Assembly (NCBI GenBank): GCA_963930645.1
Contig: OZ005649.1
Span: 82,518,126 to 82,582,125, forward strand
DNA: 64,000 nucleotides
DNA from: Salticus scenicus
Taxonomy: Eukaryota > Arthropoda > Arachnida > Araneae > Salticidae
Direction of reading: 5' to 3'
In this document: piece after piece, positions 42,512 to 53,803 of the stretch
Numbering within the stretch: the stretch's first letter is position 1
How the letters are laid out: each line of letters starts with the position of its first letter
Made by a program: the position numbers and the translations under genes
The notes under the pieces: model-generated
Told to the model about the DNA's origin: nothing
What the model saw: only the letters and a program-made list of their open reading frames with translations
Databases searched by the model: none

Positions 42512-43324
42512 ATGGGATTTAATGTAAATGGAATGTCAATCTTTACTCTACAATTCGCAGATGACCAAGTCATAATTGCAAAAAGTAAAAGTGATTTAGC
42601 GAAAATGACAATAAAAATTAAGGAAGAATATGAAAAATGGGGACTATACATGAACGTCAATAAGACCAAATACCTATGTATAGGAGGAGACGAGACGGAC
42701 ATAAGTCTGAATAATAACATCAAAATTAAAAGTTGTGATCATTATAGATACCTTGGTGTAGACATTAATAGAGAAGGAAGAGACTCACAGGAAATTAAGA
42801 ATAGAATCTGTCAAGGAAGAAAAGCAGTAAAACTATTAAATTCGATTTGGTGGAGTGAGGAGATATCTAGGACGAGAAAGTATAATATATACAACTCCAT
42901 TGTAAAAAGCATATTGTTGTATGGAGCAGAGGGATGGACAATTATGGAGACGGAAAAAAAGAAATTGGCTGCTGTTGAAATGGATGCCCTGAGAAGATCA
43001 TGCAGGATATCAAGAATGGAGAGAGTGAGAAATGAGAGAATCAAGGAAATGATGAAAATAAAGAAAACCATATTAGATGAGGTTCAAAAAAAGCAATTAA
43101 TCTGGTTTGGTCATATTAAAAGAATGAACGATGAAAGATTACCTAAAATCGCTTTTAACTATATACCAAATCAGAAAAGAAAACAAGGAAGACCAAGAAA
43201 GACTTGGATGGACAATGTAAAAAAAGCGATGAGGGATAGGGGTCTGGAAGAAGAGTGGACCCATGACCGGAAGACCTGGCACAGACTTGTGGATTCTGTC
43301 GGAAGGCAACACCCGATGCCATAA
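42512..43324 (+). pseudogene. Non-LTR RT, C-terminal part
   Basis: 270 codons beginning just after the frameshift. FADD (residues 15-18) is the catalytic RT box, followed by KYLCIG, HYRYLGV and the thumb-like region. The tail KKQLIWFGHIKRMND and KQGRPRKTW is characteristic of the C terminus of many animal non-LTR RT proteins. The natural N terminus lies upstream of the ATG used here. Confidence 0.88.
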
Positions 43325-43350
43325 ACCGAATATACATACATATTTTCTGT

Positions 43351-43968
43351 GTTTATAACTTTTTACTTCCTATTTTATTATATACACCGTTTACACTGGT
43401 TTTTACTATTTTTTTGACTGTATGGTTTATTATTATTATTATTATTATTATTTTCACCGTTTACCTTACTTTTTTTGACAACCTGGATAGGTGAACCCAT
43501 CCAGAAGCTACTTTCTATTTTTCTTTGATTTGTATGGCGCAGCATGTCCCATTGTAGACCTTGCGCCCCCCCCCCCAAAAAAAAAAAAAAAAAAAAGAAG
43601 GCAAACCAACCAACCAACCGCATATTTTCGTATGATTTTCATTTGTTATGCCTCATTTGGTGTAAATTGGGTCTTGTTGTACTGTGAATTCTTGGCAAAT
43701 GCATACAGTACAACGTAAATTTACACCTTTTGCACACAACATACAATCAGGGCCCCTGATGAGGTATTGTATTGCTGTATGCCTACATTTTATAGCATTT
43801 TCAAATTATTCCTGTTCTCCAACCGATATCATTTCTGTTTGTGCAATGTTTGAAAATATATTCATAATATATGTAATATATGTAATATATATGTACATAT
43901 ACTACATATATATACATAATCCTTAAGGTATCTTAAAAAGAACAATGTTTACTGTGATTCCAGTTCAT
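43351..43968. other. Intergenic stretch
   Basis: (ATT)n at about 43429-43453 and a C-run joined to a poly-A run at 43565-43598 followed by (CCAA)n, reminiscent of a retroposon tail but without a recognisable body. AT repeats at 43860-43915. No gene was recognised. Confidence 0.5.
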
Positions 43969-44760
43969 TTTTTCTTCCATTACCAGTCTCAGTCTAATAT
44001 CGGTAATGGAAGTATTAGTCAAAAATTTTGATATCGCGTTTTTACCTGATTTATATGCTTTAAAGCACCTAAATATATATATTTATATATATAAAGTTTT
44101 TTGAGTATGTATGTGTGAAGGGGAGGGTTGGGGGGATCTTCTGACTTCTTCTTTTTTCTCCAAAACGAAAAATATAGAACGGTAAAACTTCATAATTAAG
44201 ACAGTTCCGGTGTACGAATGATTTTTTCCAACTTTTGGTGGTAATTGGAAACACGGAAGGGGGACATTGGAAACCGGAAATGGTATCGTAAATGCGCACA
44301 GTCGGTAACAAAACTGTTCGAACACTAGCGAAAATTCCTGTGTAAAAAAAGTGCCCTTCATACGATTTTGTTAAATAAATCCTTACCGAATCATGTTCTT
44401 AGACTGACTAAGGACAGGATTCGACAAGGATTTATTTAACAAAACCGTATGAAGTATACTTTTTTTACATAGGAATTTTTGCTAGTGTTCGGACACTTTT
44501 GTTACCGACTGTAGCTTAAAAAACAGCTCTAACAATTTTCTTCAAAGCTGTTATTAAACCATCATTTAGATGGACTTTCGTTTGCATTAATTGAATTTTT
44601 CATGAAAATTGATTCACGTTCTAAATAAATGGGTCAATTTTAAGTATTTCAAGAGAGTTTCTTAAAAAACGACTCATAGAATTTTCTTCGAACTCGCTAC
44701 CTTAACTCTCTTTTAAATGCCCTTTCGTATGTATTGGATGTAGTAATAAGTTTCAAAGCG
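43969..44760 (+). mobile_element. Hairpin-ended repeat, group B variant, split by a MITE
   Basis: Starts TTCTTCCATTACC, then CGGTAATGGAAGTATTAG. The interior shares GAAACCGGAAATGG and the AACAGCTCTAACAATTTTC block with the 18-26 kb copies at the same relative positions, but is strongly diverged. The 213-bp MITE at 44299-44511 interrupts it. The 3' hairpin was not recognised. Confidence 0.7.
44299..44511. mobile_element. Tc1/mariner-type MITE, copy 2
   Basis: 213 bp with the same CAGTCGGTAACAAAA ends and palindromic structure as 6031-6242. TA follows on the right, while the left flank reads CA, presumably a mutated TA. Confidence 0.88.
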
Positions 44761-44869
44761 TGTTTCAGATAAATGAATATGTAAATGAGAGATTGGTGCA
44801 ATCGAGAATGATTACTATTATTTATTAAAATATTATCCATTATTATCTAACATTTTCCGCTGTCGATCG

Positions 44870-44996
44870 TCCTCTCCGTGTAGGATCAAAATTGTGATGG
44901 CATGCCTCCAGACCACCCCTAGGGGTGAGTCCCAGACTGTCGCCAATTGCCCATTTCGCAGCACTAGCGCAACGTAAAAACCAACCAACCAACCAA
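44870..44996 (+). mobile_element. SINE 2, 5'-truncated copy
   Basis: Contains the 3' half of SINE 2 (AATTGTGATGGCATG ... GCAGCACTAGCGCAACGTAA) ending in a (CCAA)n tail. It is flanked by a 13-bp duplication with one mismatch: CCGCTGTCGATCG at 44857-44869 and CCGCTATCGATCG at 44997-45009. Confidence 0.88.
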
Positions 44997-45009
44997 CCGC
45001 TATCGATCG

Positions 45010-45659
45010 AGCAATTGACGGATGCCATAAAAAAAGAATGATTCGTGTTTTAACATATGAATCCGTCAACCCATTTCCGTATTTCGTCCACTTTCCAGAA
45101 GTGTATAGAAGAAGAGATATTATTTATCGATTAAAATGAATGGCAGTTCGAAAGGGCTGTGTTGGGGCCACTGAGCTAGAATGAATGTAATAGGAAAGCT
45201 GAGTTGGTGGTTAGACGAACTACACTTTGATGAATGCATGGGGAACAAAAAGCAAAATAGTCCGCTTTATTATGCGTTTGAAAGTTCTAATTCTCGTTAT
45301 GGTGTACCTGTACCTTTAAACTATAAAATTATTTCGTTTCAAAGAAATTTGACAAAATTACACAGTAAGCAAAAGAGGCAATACGAAATACCGTTTGTTT
45401 TGTCCTGCATGTGTAGTCATATGCGCTGACCGCGTCAGATAATGATAGAGAATAGGAATTCAGCTCTCCTGCAATGCCCCTATTACACACATGAGCTTAC
45501 GCCCAACTTTTGAGCCAATTGTTAATTTGAGCCAATTTTGTTCGCTCAAATCACCTCAAAGCCCAGTGTAATAGGAATTGGGAATACGAACAATTTTTTC
45601 TGCCTAGTCAGAAAAAGTTGTTCGTATGGGCAACTCCTTTTACTGTGACAAGCCAATGG
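45010..45659. other. Intergenic stretch with hairpins
   Basis: No gene. A 10-bp inverted pair CCTATTACAC (from 45478) and GTGTAATAGG (to about 45576) and a stronger stem formed by ATACGAACAA (45584-45593) with TTGTTCGTAT (45618-45627) suggest a foldback element into which the BEL/Pao element landed. An 82-codon frame at 45181 has no recognisable features. Confidence 0.55.
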
Positions 45660-45976
45660 TGTTGCGAAAATCGCTACTTCCACTTCAATTCTTTGTAATC
45701 CAATCGTCTGCGCCTGCGCGCACGAGAGGAATTGTGCATTCGATAGCAAGAAGAAGAATGTTCTAAGTTCAAAATGAAAATATTGTGTATTGTTAGCACG
45801 CGTTAGGTATTTATGTAATTTTATCAGTATTATGTCTTTAATAATTTGTGATTGTGTATTTCTACAGATTAAATGAGTTTATTTAAAGAAAATGATTGCT
45901 TAATTAGCGAAAGTCTCCACTAATTATTGAATTAAGAACGAATATTTCATCCCTCGAACAATATAGATGAAGGAAG
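45660..45976 (+). repeat. BEL/Pao 5' LTR
   Basis: Starts TGTTGCGAAAATCGC and ends GATGAAGGAAG. It is followed by the presumptive primer-binding region (TTGGCATCCGACTG at about 45984). Confidence 0.88.
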
Positions 45977-46024
45977 TATATTTATTGGCATCCGACTGTC
46001 GCGATCTGTTTACCTAGGATTATA

Positions 46025-47349
46025 ATGGAAAAATTAGCTAAAGAAAGAACACCTTTAAGAAGTGCGTTTACACGTATCGCTAATTTATTGGAGAATAATT
46101 TAGTAGAGGAAGATAAGAATATAGAAGAAATTGAGGTTTTATATGCACAATTAAATGAAAAATGGGCAATGTTATGTCCAAAAGAAAAAGTAATATTAGA
46201 TGTTCTTGTTAAAGATGATAAGTGTACACAAGATAATTATTATAAAGAGTATGAAGGCTTTAGTTCTTATGAAGAAAAATTTATTAAATTAAGAACAAAA
46301 GTTGAAAAACTTTTGAAAAATTCTGAAATTGAAAACAGTTTTCAATCAAATGAAAATATAATGAAACGAAAATTCAAACTTCCTGAAATAGAATTTAAAT
46401 TGTTCGGGGGTGAAATAAAAGAATTTTTGCCATTCTGGGCACAATTTGAGAAAATACACAACGATGAAGAAATACCAAATGAAGATAAATATCAGTATTT
46501 GTTACAAGCCACAATAAAAGGCTCAAGGGCACGGGAAATTGTTGAATCGTATCCCGCCACAAAAAATAGTTACAAAAATGTAATAGAATGTCTTAAAAGT
46601 CGCTTTGGGCGTACAGATATGTTAATTGAAGTTTATATAAGAGAAGTTCTTGCGTTAATGATGAATAATGCTATAAGTAAAGGTCCAAAAATGCCACTTT
46701 TTAAATTGTATGATAAAATTGAAACATATTTACGGTCATTGAAAATGCTAGGTGTTTCAAGTGAAAATTATTCATCAATTTTATACCCGTTAATTGAATC
46801 TTGCTTACCTGTAGATATTTTAAAAATATGGGAAAGAAATTTGAGTTCGACCTTGAACTACGCAAAACAGGAAAATGATGACGAATTGAAATCAGATAAC
46901 AAATTAGATTGTTTGATGAACTTTTTGCGGCATGAAATTGAAAGTGAAGAAAAGGTTAAACTTGCTCGTAGTGAATTTAGTTTTGAGAATGTGAATAAAA
47001 GTACTTATTCGCCACCTATTCGACACCTATTCGACATGAAAGAATTATTCCTACCGCAGCTGAATTATACAATTCTTCTGAAGGAAAAAAAGAAATGTGT
47101 ATTTTTTGCAATAAATCACATGTAAGCAGCGAATGTAAAAATGCTGATAGTTTATCTTATGATGATAAAAAGCAAATATTGATGAAAAAAGGTGCTTGTT
47201 TTAAATGTTTAGCTGCAAAGAAACCTTTATCCCGATTTTGCAAAGCGAAGATACCGGCCTGTGATTGCGGAAAATTTCATTTCAAGGTAATGTGCCCTGG
47301 GAAAAGCGATCAAGAACATCGAATTAAATCTCAGCAATTTGAAAATTAA
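46025..47349 (+). pseudogene. BEL/Pao gag
   Basis: The 366-codon frame at 46025-47125 carries a Gag-like sequence with the conserved LPEIEFKLFGGEIKEFLPFW block, where PxxxxxxFxG and WxxF are typical of Pao-type Gag. A frameshift in an A-rich tract near 47085-47095 moves the zinc-binding part to the frame at 47095-47349, which has CIFCNKSHVSSEC (CX2CX3HX4C) and a second cysteine-rich segment CFKCLAAKKPLSRFC. The ATG at 46025 is the first after the LTR. A TAA at 47347 separates it from the protease. In an intact element Gag would form the particle and bind RNA. Confidence 0.87.
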
Positions 47350-47409
47350 AATGCTGACAATAAGAAAGACGCTGTTTTAGCAAATAAAACCAGTACTCAA
47401 CAAGTTCTT

Positions 47410-48045
47410 TTGCAAACTCTGATTATTCGTCTTAGAAAGGGAAATAAAATGAAATACATCAGGATATTATTTGATTCTGGCAGCAGGAAGTCCTATTTGT
47501 CAACTTTTGCATTAAATAAAATGGGATATGAATGCATAGGTAAAGAAGATTTGACACATAGCTTATTCGGTGGAGTAGAAACTGTGTTACCCCGTCAGAA
47601 ATATTTAATCGGGCTGAGTGACTATAATGATAATTATCGTTGCAGTCTTGAAGTGTTAAATCAAGACAAAATTTGTTCTGAAATACCAAAAATTCCCTAT
47701 GGTTCATTTCTAAATGAAATTAAGCATAAAATTCATTTGTATGACCTGAATTGTCATGTTGATTTATTGTACGAATTTTCCCCAAATGAAATTCATGGCT
47801 TAATTGGAGCTGATGTCATTGGAAAACTATACACTGGAAATATAAAACCATTAAAATCCGGTTTAGTCTTAATAGAAACCCGCCTTGGGTGGACGCTAAT
47901 GGGAAAAATCGGACTGAAAGTTTCAGATAGTACAAGTAGCGTTATGCAATTACATGTAAATGACACGAAAATTTCTGATTTATGGCGACTTGATGTGCTT
48001 GGGATTCTCGATCCAGGAGAGAAGAATAGCCGAAAAGAACTTTAA
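47410..48045 (+). pseudogene. BEL/Pao aspartic protease
   Basis: 211 codons with FDSGSRKSYLS (the D-S-G active site in a Pao-type setting) and HGLIGADVIGKL further on. The last part GWTLMGKIG matches the usual Pao protease end. It stops at a TAA at 48043, just before the linker to RT continues in the same frame. Confidence 0.87.
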
Positions 48046-48105
48046 ATAGCAGCCGAAGAGCATTTTAATAGAAGTATCAAACGTGACGCTGAAGGGAGAT
48101 ATGAA

Positions 48106-49614
48106 GTGAATCTCCCATGGATCCAAGGCCATCCTCCTTTACCCACTTGTAAAAATATTGCAGAACGAAGATTAAAAGGTTGTATAGATTCGCTCAAGAA
48201 AACAGGGACATTAGAAGCTTATGAAACAGTATTAACAGAATGGATTCAAGAAAGTGTTATAGAAGAAGTTAAAATTCTGGTTAATGATGAAAGTGAACAT
48301 TATTTGCCCCACAGGGTCGTAATAAAAGAAAATTCTACTACAAGAGTTAGACCTGTTTTTGATGGTTCTGCCAAAGAGAAAAATTCACCTTCAATCAATG
48401 ATTGTTTAGAGAAAGGACCTAACACCGTCGAACTGATTTCTGCAATCTTGAATAAGTTTCGATTAAAGAAAATAGGAGTAATTGCTGATATCCAAAGAGC
48501 TTTCTTACAAATTGGACTTAGTAAATGTGATAGGCCATTTCTGAAATTCTTATGGTGGGAGGAAGGTGATCCCACGAAACCTAAATTTTTTCAACAACGT
48601 AGAGTTGTTTTTGGACTTTCTTGTTCGCCATACCTACTCGGTGCTACTCTTCGATATCATCTGAAAAATATTTCCCCTAATTTTGAAGAAACAGCTACCA
48701 AGTTGTTAGAATCATTTTATGTGGACAACTGTATCACCAGCGTTAAAAACTATGAAGACCTTGTGAAATTTATCGAAGAATCCAAGTTAATTCTCAATGA
48801 TGCTAAATTTGAGCTTCGAGGGTGGGAGCACAATTTCCCCAGTCCATCAGAAAAAAGATGTATTTCAGTCCTGGGATTGACATGGAACTTAAAGAATGAT
48901 ACCTTGTCTGTAGATTTACGAGATACTTTAGAAGATGATGCCCCTGCAACGAAAAGGAAAATACTGAGTGCGGTACATAGAATATTTGATCCCCTTGGCT
49001 TCACATGTCCGGTTACCTTGGGGACGAAGATTCTCCTGCAAGAGTGTTGGAAATTGAAAGTATCATGGGATGCAGAATTGCCTGAAAAATTTACCGAGAA
49101 GTTTGAGCAGTGGCGAAAAGAAGTTCCTAAACAGAAAGAAGTCAAAATCCTAAGATGCCTCACTCTGAATCATGAGGCACCAGAAAATTTAAGTTTACAT
49201 ATTTTCTGCGATGCAAGCAAGAGTGCATACGCTACCTGCATATTCTTAAGAAGTGAAACTGGAAGTTCAGTGTATTGTCAACTTGTACAGGCTAGAAGCC
49301 GAGTTGCTCCTATGAAAACTACTTCTATTCCAAGATTGGAAATCCTTGCCTGCTGCATAGGAGCAAGATTAGCTGAGACTGTGGTGAATGATCTCCGAAT
49401 AAAGAATATCCCAAAATTTTTCTGGTCCGACTCCGCAAATGCACTATATTGGATAAAAGGAAGTGAAAACTGGGCGCCTTTCGTTTTTAACAGAGTTAAA
49501 GAAATTAGATCTCTGACAGAGCCTGAAAATTGGCACCACGTACCAGGGTCTTTCAATGCAGCAGATTTACCATCTCGCGGCTGCAGTGTTCAAACATTGA
49601 TTAAATCCAAGTAG
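48106..49614 (+). pseudogene. BEL/Pao reverse transcriptase and RNase H
   Basis: 502 codons. RT blocks: HRVVIKENSTTRVRPVFDGS, D128 in VIADIQRAFLQI, VVFGLSCSPYLL and the catalytic box FYVDN at 204-208. The second acidic residue of the usual YVDD is Asn here, a variant I believe occurs in some Pao elements but which should be checked before calling it a lesion. RNase H follows, with D369 (IFCDAS), E412 (PRLEIL), D442 (WSDSA) and D487 in the HVPGSFNAADLPSRG motif. The natural start is upstream. A TAG at 49612 ends it. Confidence 0.92.
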
Positions 49615-49781
49615 TGGGAAGGTGTGCAATGGTTGAGGAAGCCAAGACAAAAATGGCCGAGATCTAATGCCCTTCCTGACTTCGATATAGTGTACTCCGA
49701 GAAGAGAAAACAGTAATTAGTGCTACAAATCATGAAGAGTCAAATGAGAAGCTTTATAACCGTATTTCGCCATACAATAAA

Positions 49782-50456
49782 TTGTTAAGAATCACTGCTT
49801 GGATTTACAGATTTTTTAATAATTGTAAAGTTGAACCTTCACATCGAATTTTTGGATTCTTAACTTCAGAAGATATAAATGAAGCTGAAACTGTTATGTT
49901 GAAAAATGTACAAAAAGAATCATTCTCGGGTCCTGAAGATAAACGCCTGAAATCCTTTAACTGTTTTATGGATACGAATGAACTTATGAAAATGAAGACT
50001 AGAATCATCATGAGAGAAGATACGCCAAGTTTCCGATATCCGATAATATTGCCATCCAATCATCCAGTGGTAGAAAAACTTATCCGAACCAGACATTTAA
50101 ATTTGAATCATGCTGGTGTCCAGATCCTCATGAATAATTTAAGAGAAGATTTTTGGATTTTAAAGTATCGGAAGACAGTAAGCAAGGTTATCAGAAATTG
50201 TGTACGCTGCAAAAGATATGATGCTAGACCAAAGCCTATCATAGAAGCACCTTTCCCAGTTGACAGAATAAAGGAAGCAGCAGTGTTTGAGGTCATAGGA
50301 ATTGATTATGCCGGTCCTCTAATTCTTCGAGAAGGTCAAAAAGTCTGGATAGTCATCTTCACTTGTGCCGTCTACCGAGACTTGCATTTAGAGATAGCTA
50401 CGTCATCCATGTCGACTGAAAATTTTCTACAGGCTCTCCGAAGATTCATAGCTTGA
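49782..50456 (+). pseudogene. BEL/Pao integrase, N-terminal part
   Basis: 224 codons containing the H2C2 zinc site (H105, H110, C140, C143) and the first catalytic aspartate D175 in GIDYAGPL. A TGA stop at 50454 interrupts the core right before RGRPTIIYCDNGSNF, which holds the second aspartate and lies in the same frame downstream. Confidence 0.9.
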
Positions 50457-51306
50457 AGAGGAAGACCCACAATAATTTACTGTGATAATGGCTCGAATTT
50501 CATTGGTGCAGAAAATTTACTTAAGAAAATCAATTGGGATACCATTTCTCAATACAATGAAGCTCAGAAGATCATTTGAAAGTTCAACCCTCCATCTGCA
50601 CCGTGGTGGGGTGTGTGGTGGGAACGTTTGATTGGTATAATCAAGGGAATTCTTCGAAAAGTCTTAGGAAGAAGTTGGTTGAATTTAGAAGAAATGAATA
50701 ATCTTATTTGCGATACTGAAGGCATTGTTAATCAACGTCCTTTAACGTACCTCTCCGAAGATATTAATGATCTAACTCCACTTACTCCTGCTATGTTTTT
50801 ACGGGATATTGAAGAATCAGGCATTCCCGATCTTGATGTCTTAGATTCATCATCTCTCAATAAAAGATATGCCTATAGACAGCGAATAAAAGAAGATTTA
50901 CGAAAAAGGTTTCGAATTGAATATTTGGGGGCATTTAAGGAAACCTTCGAAATTTACTAAAAATCAACGACCCATCCAAATTGGTGATATCGTTATAGTA
51001 TCCAGTGAAAACATCAAGAAAATTGACTGGCCTCTCGGTAAAGTTATTGAACTCTGTCCATCTAAAGATGGCCATGTTCGACTAGTAAAAGTGAAAATGA
51101 AATGTGGTGAATTTTTCCGTCCAGTGACTGTTCCAACTGAATCTGTTCCAGTGACTCCTCCAACTGAGTCTGTTCCAGTGACTGAACCTACTGAGCCAGT
51201 TGACAAAAGTTCTGTAAAGGACATTCGTTTAGAGACTGTTCCACTTGAAAAACGATCCAAATATGAACGTTTGTTAAAGCCAAAAGTGAAGTTTGAGTTT
51301 CTCTAA
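50457..51306 (+). pseudogene. BEL/Pao integrase core end and C-terminal domain
   Basis: After the stop, IIYCDNGSNF (second Asp) continues to a further TGA at about 50577. Then PPSAPWWGVWWERLIG with the catalytic Glu region runs through VNQRPLTYLSED to 50960. A frameshift near 50930-50957 shifts the C-terminal domain (IQIGDIVIVSS, WPLGKVIELCPSKDG, VRLVKVK) to the frame ending at 51306. Near the end a roughly 30-bp unit encoding PTESVPVT is repeated about three times (51130-51200). Confidence 0.88.
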
Positions 51307-51334
51307 AAATCCTCGAAACTCAAAGGTGGGAGTG

Positions 51335-51651
51335 TGTTGCGAAAATCGCTACTTCCACTTCAACTCTTTGTAATCCAATCGTCAGCGCCTGCGCGCACGA
51401 GAGGAATTGTGCATTCGATAGCAAGAAGAAGAATGTTCTAAGTTCAAAATGTAAATATTGTGTATTGTTAGCGCGCGTTAGGTATTTATGTAATTTTATC
51501 AGTATTATGTCTTTAATAATTTGTGATTGTGTATTTCTACAGATTAAATGAGTTTATTTAAAGAAAATGATTGCTTAATTAGCGAAAGTCTCCACTAATT
51601 ATTGAATTAAGAACGAATATTTCATCCCTCGAACAATATAGATGAAGGAAG
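51335..51651 (+). repeat. BEL/Pao 3' LTR
   Basis: 317 bp, about four substitutions from the 5' LTR (for example CAACTC for CAATTC and GTCAGC for GTCTGC). It is followed by GTAAGTTTTTC. Confidence 0.88.
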
Positions 51652-53084
51652 GTAAGTTTTTCTTACCTTTTATTATTGAATTGAAACATAAATGATTCTA
51701 TTTGTTTTTATTACGAAATTTTTGATTAGATGAAGATTTGTAGAATCAATTTTGTTGAAGACTAATTTATTTAAAATTTAGTATATAGATATCGAATATA
51801 GTTATTCTTAAAGTTTGAATTCGATAAATGGGAAGAAAGTTCCTTACGCTTCGGAAAAAGACAGCGTCGGGGGAAAATTCATTCACCGTTGTTCTTTGTT
51901 CTTTGTTCTTTTCGCTCTCCCTCCGTCATACCCGTTAAAACAGCGATAAGTAACTTTGCTTGTCATGTACTTTGTACCCTGCAAACCAGTTTTTCGAACA
52001 ATTTTTGACTCAACTATTGTAACCCTCTTTTGGATTTCGGCTTTCAAAAATTGGAGTAAAATTTGGCTCAAATGAGAGCTATCTGAAAGATCGTTGTGTG
52101 TAATACTGCCTTTACAATCTGGAGCTCAGTGATTGGGGCTGTACACCGGGTGTACCAAAACAGCCCAGTCAAGTGCTACTAAAGTGTTCTGATTTTCCAA
52201 CTTGAAGTCTTGCGATATCAAAGAGCAATATCATGGAGCTCAAGCATTTGCCAGTAAATACACGTTTTTTTCCAATTTCTTGGTTCAGTCGAGGAATTTT
52301 TGCTTCTTGTGTTTAGCAGTTACATTTACATCAGACATCGACAGTTTCGTAATGGAGCGCACCCATCATATCGCATTGGATGTTACTGGAGAACATTTCT
52401 GAAGCGAATGATTCGTTTCGGCATTACTCCTACCAGATTAACCTAATGTTTTTAGCATTTCAAATTGTCGCAACATATCCTTTTTTCATCTCCATAATTA
52501 CGATTTTGTACAAGAAAGGTTTTATGTGTTGTCTGTTTAGCAGATTCGTGCGCTTTAAGATATTGATGTGGTACCCATCTTCTTGATTTCTGAATCTTTC
52601 CAACTACATGTAAACAATTAAAAATCGTTATTTGTGATACTTCTTAATTCTTTGACAAGTTCTTTTTGTGTGTGAGATTCATCGTCATTGAACAGTGCTT
52701 GCAAATCTTCATTCTTAGCGTTCACTATAGCACCGCTTTAGTCTCGATCGATAACATCAAAACTGCCACATTTAAAACGCCGAAAAGGAAATTCGCATAA
52801 GATTTCTTATACAATATTTTATCCGAGAACAGAACAAATTAGTTGAAATGCTTTTACAACACTTTTTCTTTGGTAAAATTCGTAACGAATGCAATGACGA
52901 ATAAATAGTTGATGACAGGACACCTTTTACCTGCGAAACGTCAACCGTGCTTTCACTTTTCTTTCTGTTTCTGCATTGGTTTTATAACTATGAAACTGGA
53001 TTTATCTTCGGACACAATCACGATGTGCTGACTGGCATACTGTTTTGCATTATGCGTCACACAAAATTCGCTTTAAAACTTCTT
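51652..53084. other. Intergenic stretch
   Basis: No gene was recognised. A short (GTTCTTT)n run lies at about 51892-51911. GTGTGTAATACTGCC near 52095 faintly mirrors the TATTACACAC near 45480. Confidence 0.5.
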
Positions 53085-53803
53085 ACTACACCCAATATTT
53101 GTTGATTTCTAGAAAACAAATAAGTTTGCAAGGTTTTGGTGAAAATCGGAAGTGGGACCGAAAAGCAGTATCTCAAAAAGAGCTACTGCGATTTGAAGTA
53201 ACAATAATTTACTTCAAATTTGTTACATAAACGTCTTTTTAGATGTCTTTTTGCATGTAATACTTGGTTGCTACAAAAAATAAATTATAGGTGTCCTGAT
53301 TAGGTAGGTTAGTTTTAGATCTCAAAAATAGGCGTTTTACAAACGGTTTCTTTTAAACTTGTTATATAAACTCTCTTTTATGTGTGTTTATGACGTATGT
53401 ATTAGTTTGCTGTATTACATAAAAATTGTTACACGTCTGATTGGTCAGGTCAATTTTACATCTTCTGGCAAAATTATCTCTGTAGCTGCTGTATTAGATC
53501 GTTGCAAAAGTTCGTGCGGACGCGAATCATTTTATTGCCTCCAAAGACGAGAGCTTCTATCGCCGTGGTATACATTTGTTACCCGAAAAATGGGCAAAGG
53601 TTGTAGAAAGTAATGGAGAGTATTTTGATTAAAAATTGTCATTTGATTTGATGTATTTTTATGAAATGAAGCAATAAAAAACCGCACGAATTTATGCAAA
53701 CACCTAATATAATACTCCTTGTAGCTCTAATTATCTGTAAAAGAAGTTTATACTACACGCAGTAACAGGTAATGGAAGACATGTGGTTGTTACATACCAA
53801 CTT
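53085..53803 (+). mobile_element. Hairpin-ended repeat, group B, old 3' part
   Basis: Aligns by eye with the interior of the 18-26 kb copies (GGTGAAAATCGGAAGTGGGA, CGTATGTA) and ends CAGGTAATGGAAGACATGTGG with TTACATACC. The terminal hairpin is weakened (CATGTGG/ACATACC). The 5' start was not found. Confidence 0.7.

Larger units (their letters stand above)
41240..43350 (+). mobile_element. Non-LTR retrotransposon, 5' truncated
   Basis: Contains the linker, reverse transcriptase and C-terminal region of a non-LTR element. The endonuclease is missing and the left edge meets the Gypsy LTR. It ends shortly after the stop at 43324 with an ATACATACATA-like tail. There are two or three coding lesions: a TAG near 41362, a TAA at 42172, and a 1- or 2-base indel at about 42450-42475. 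The clade is not certain. The FADDQ box and the C-terminal KQGRPRKTW segment are like RT sequences often labelled endonuclease-reverse transcriptase in arthropods. Confidence 0.88.
45660..51651 (+). mobile_element. BEL/Pao LTR retrotransposon, full length but decayed
   Basis: Two 317-bp LTRs (45660-45976 and 51335-51651) differ at about four positions (1.3 percent), so the insertion is moderately young. Inside are gag, protease, RT, RNase H and integrase in BEL/Pao order, spread over seven open fragments by stops and frameshifts. A purine tract (AAAGGTGGGAG) precedes the 3' LTR. A clear target-site duplication was not found. The start TGTTGCG is sharp, but the 3' edge (GATGAAGGAAG) does not end in CA, so the LTR end could be slightly different. 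Confidence 0.92.

Noticed and set aside
45181..45429. 82-codon open frame as a small host gene
   Set aside because: No motif, no supporting splice or regulatory context, and length within chance expectation.
45660..51651. A clear target-site duplication for the BEL/Pao element
   Set aside because: The bases adjoining the LTRs (CCAATGG on the left, GTAAG on the right) do not match at 4-6 bp, so no duplication is claimed.
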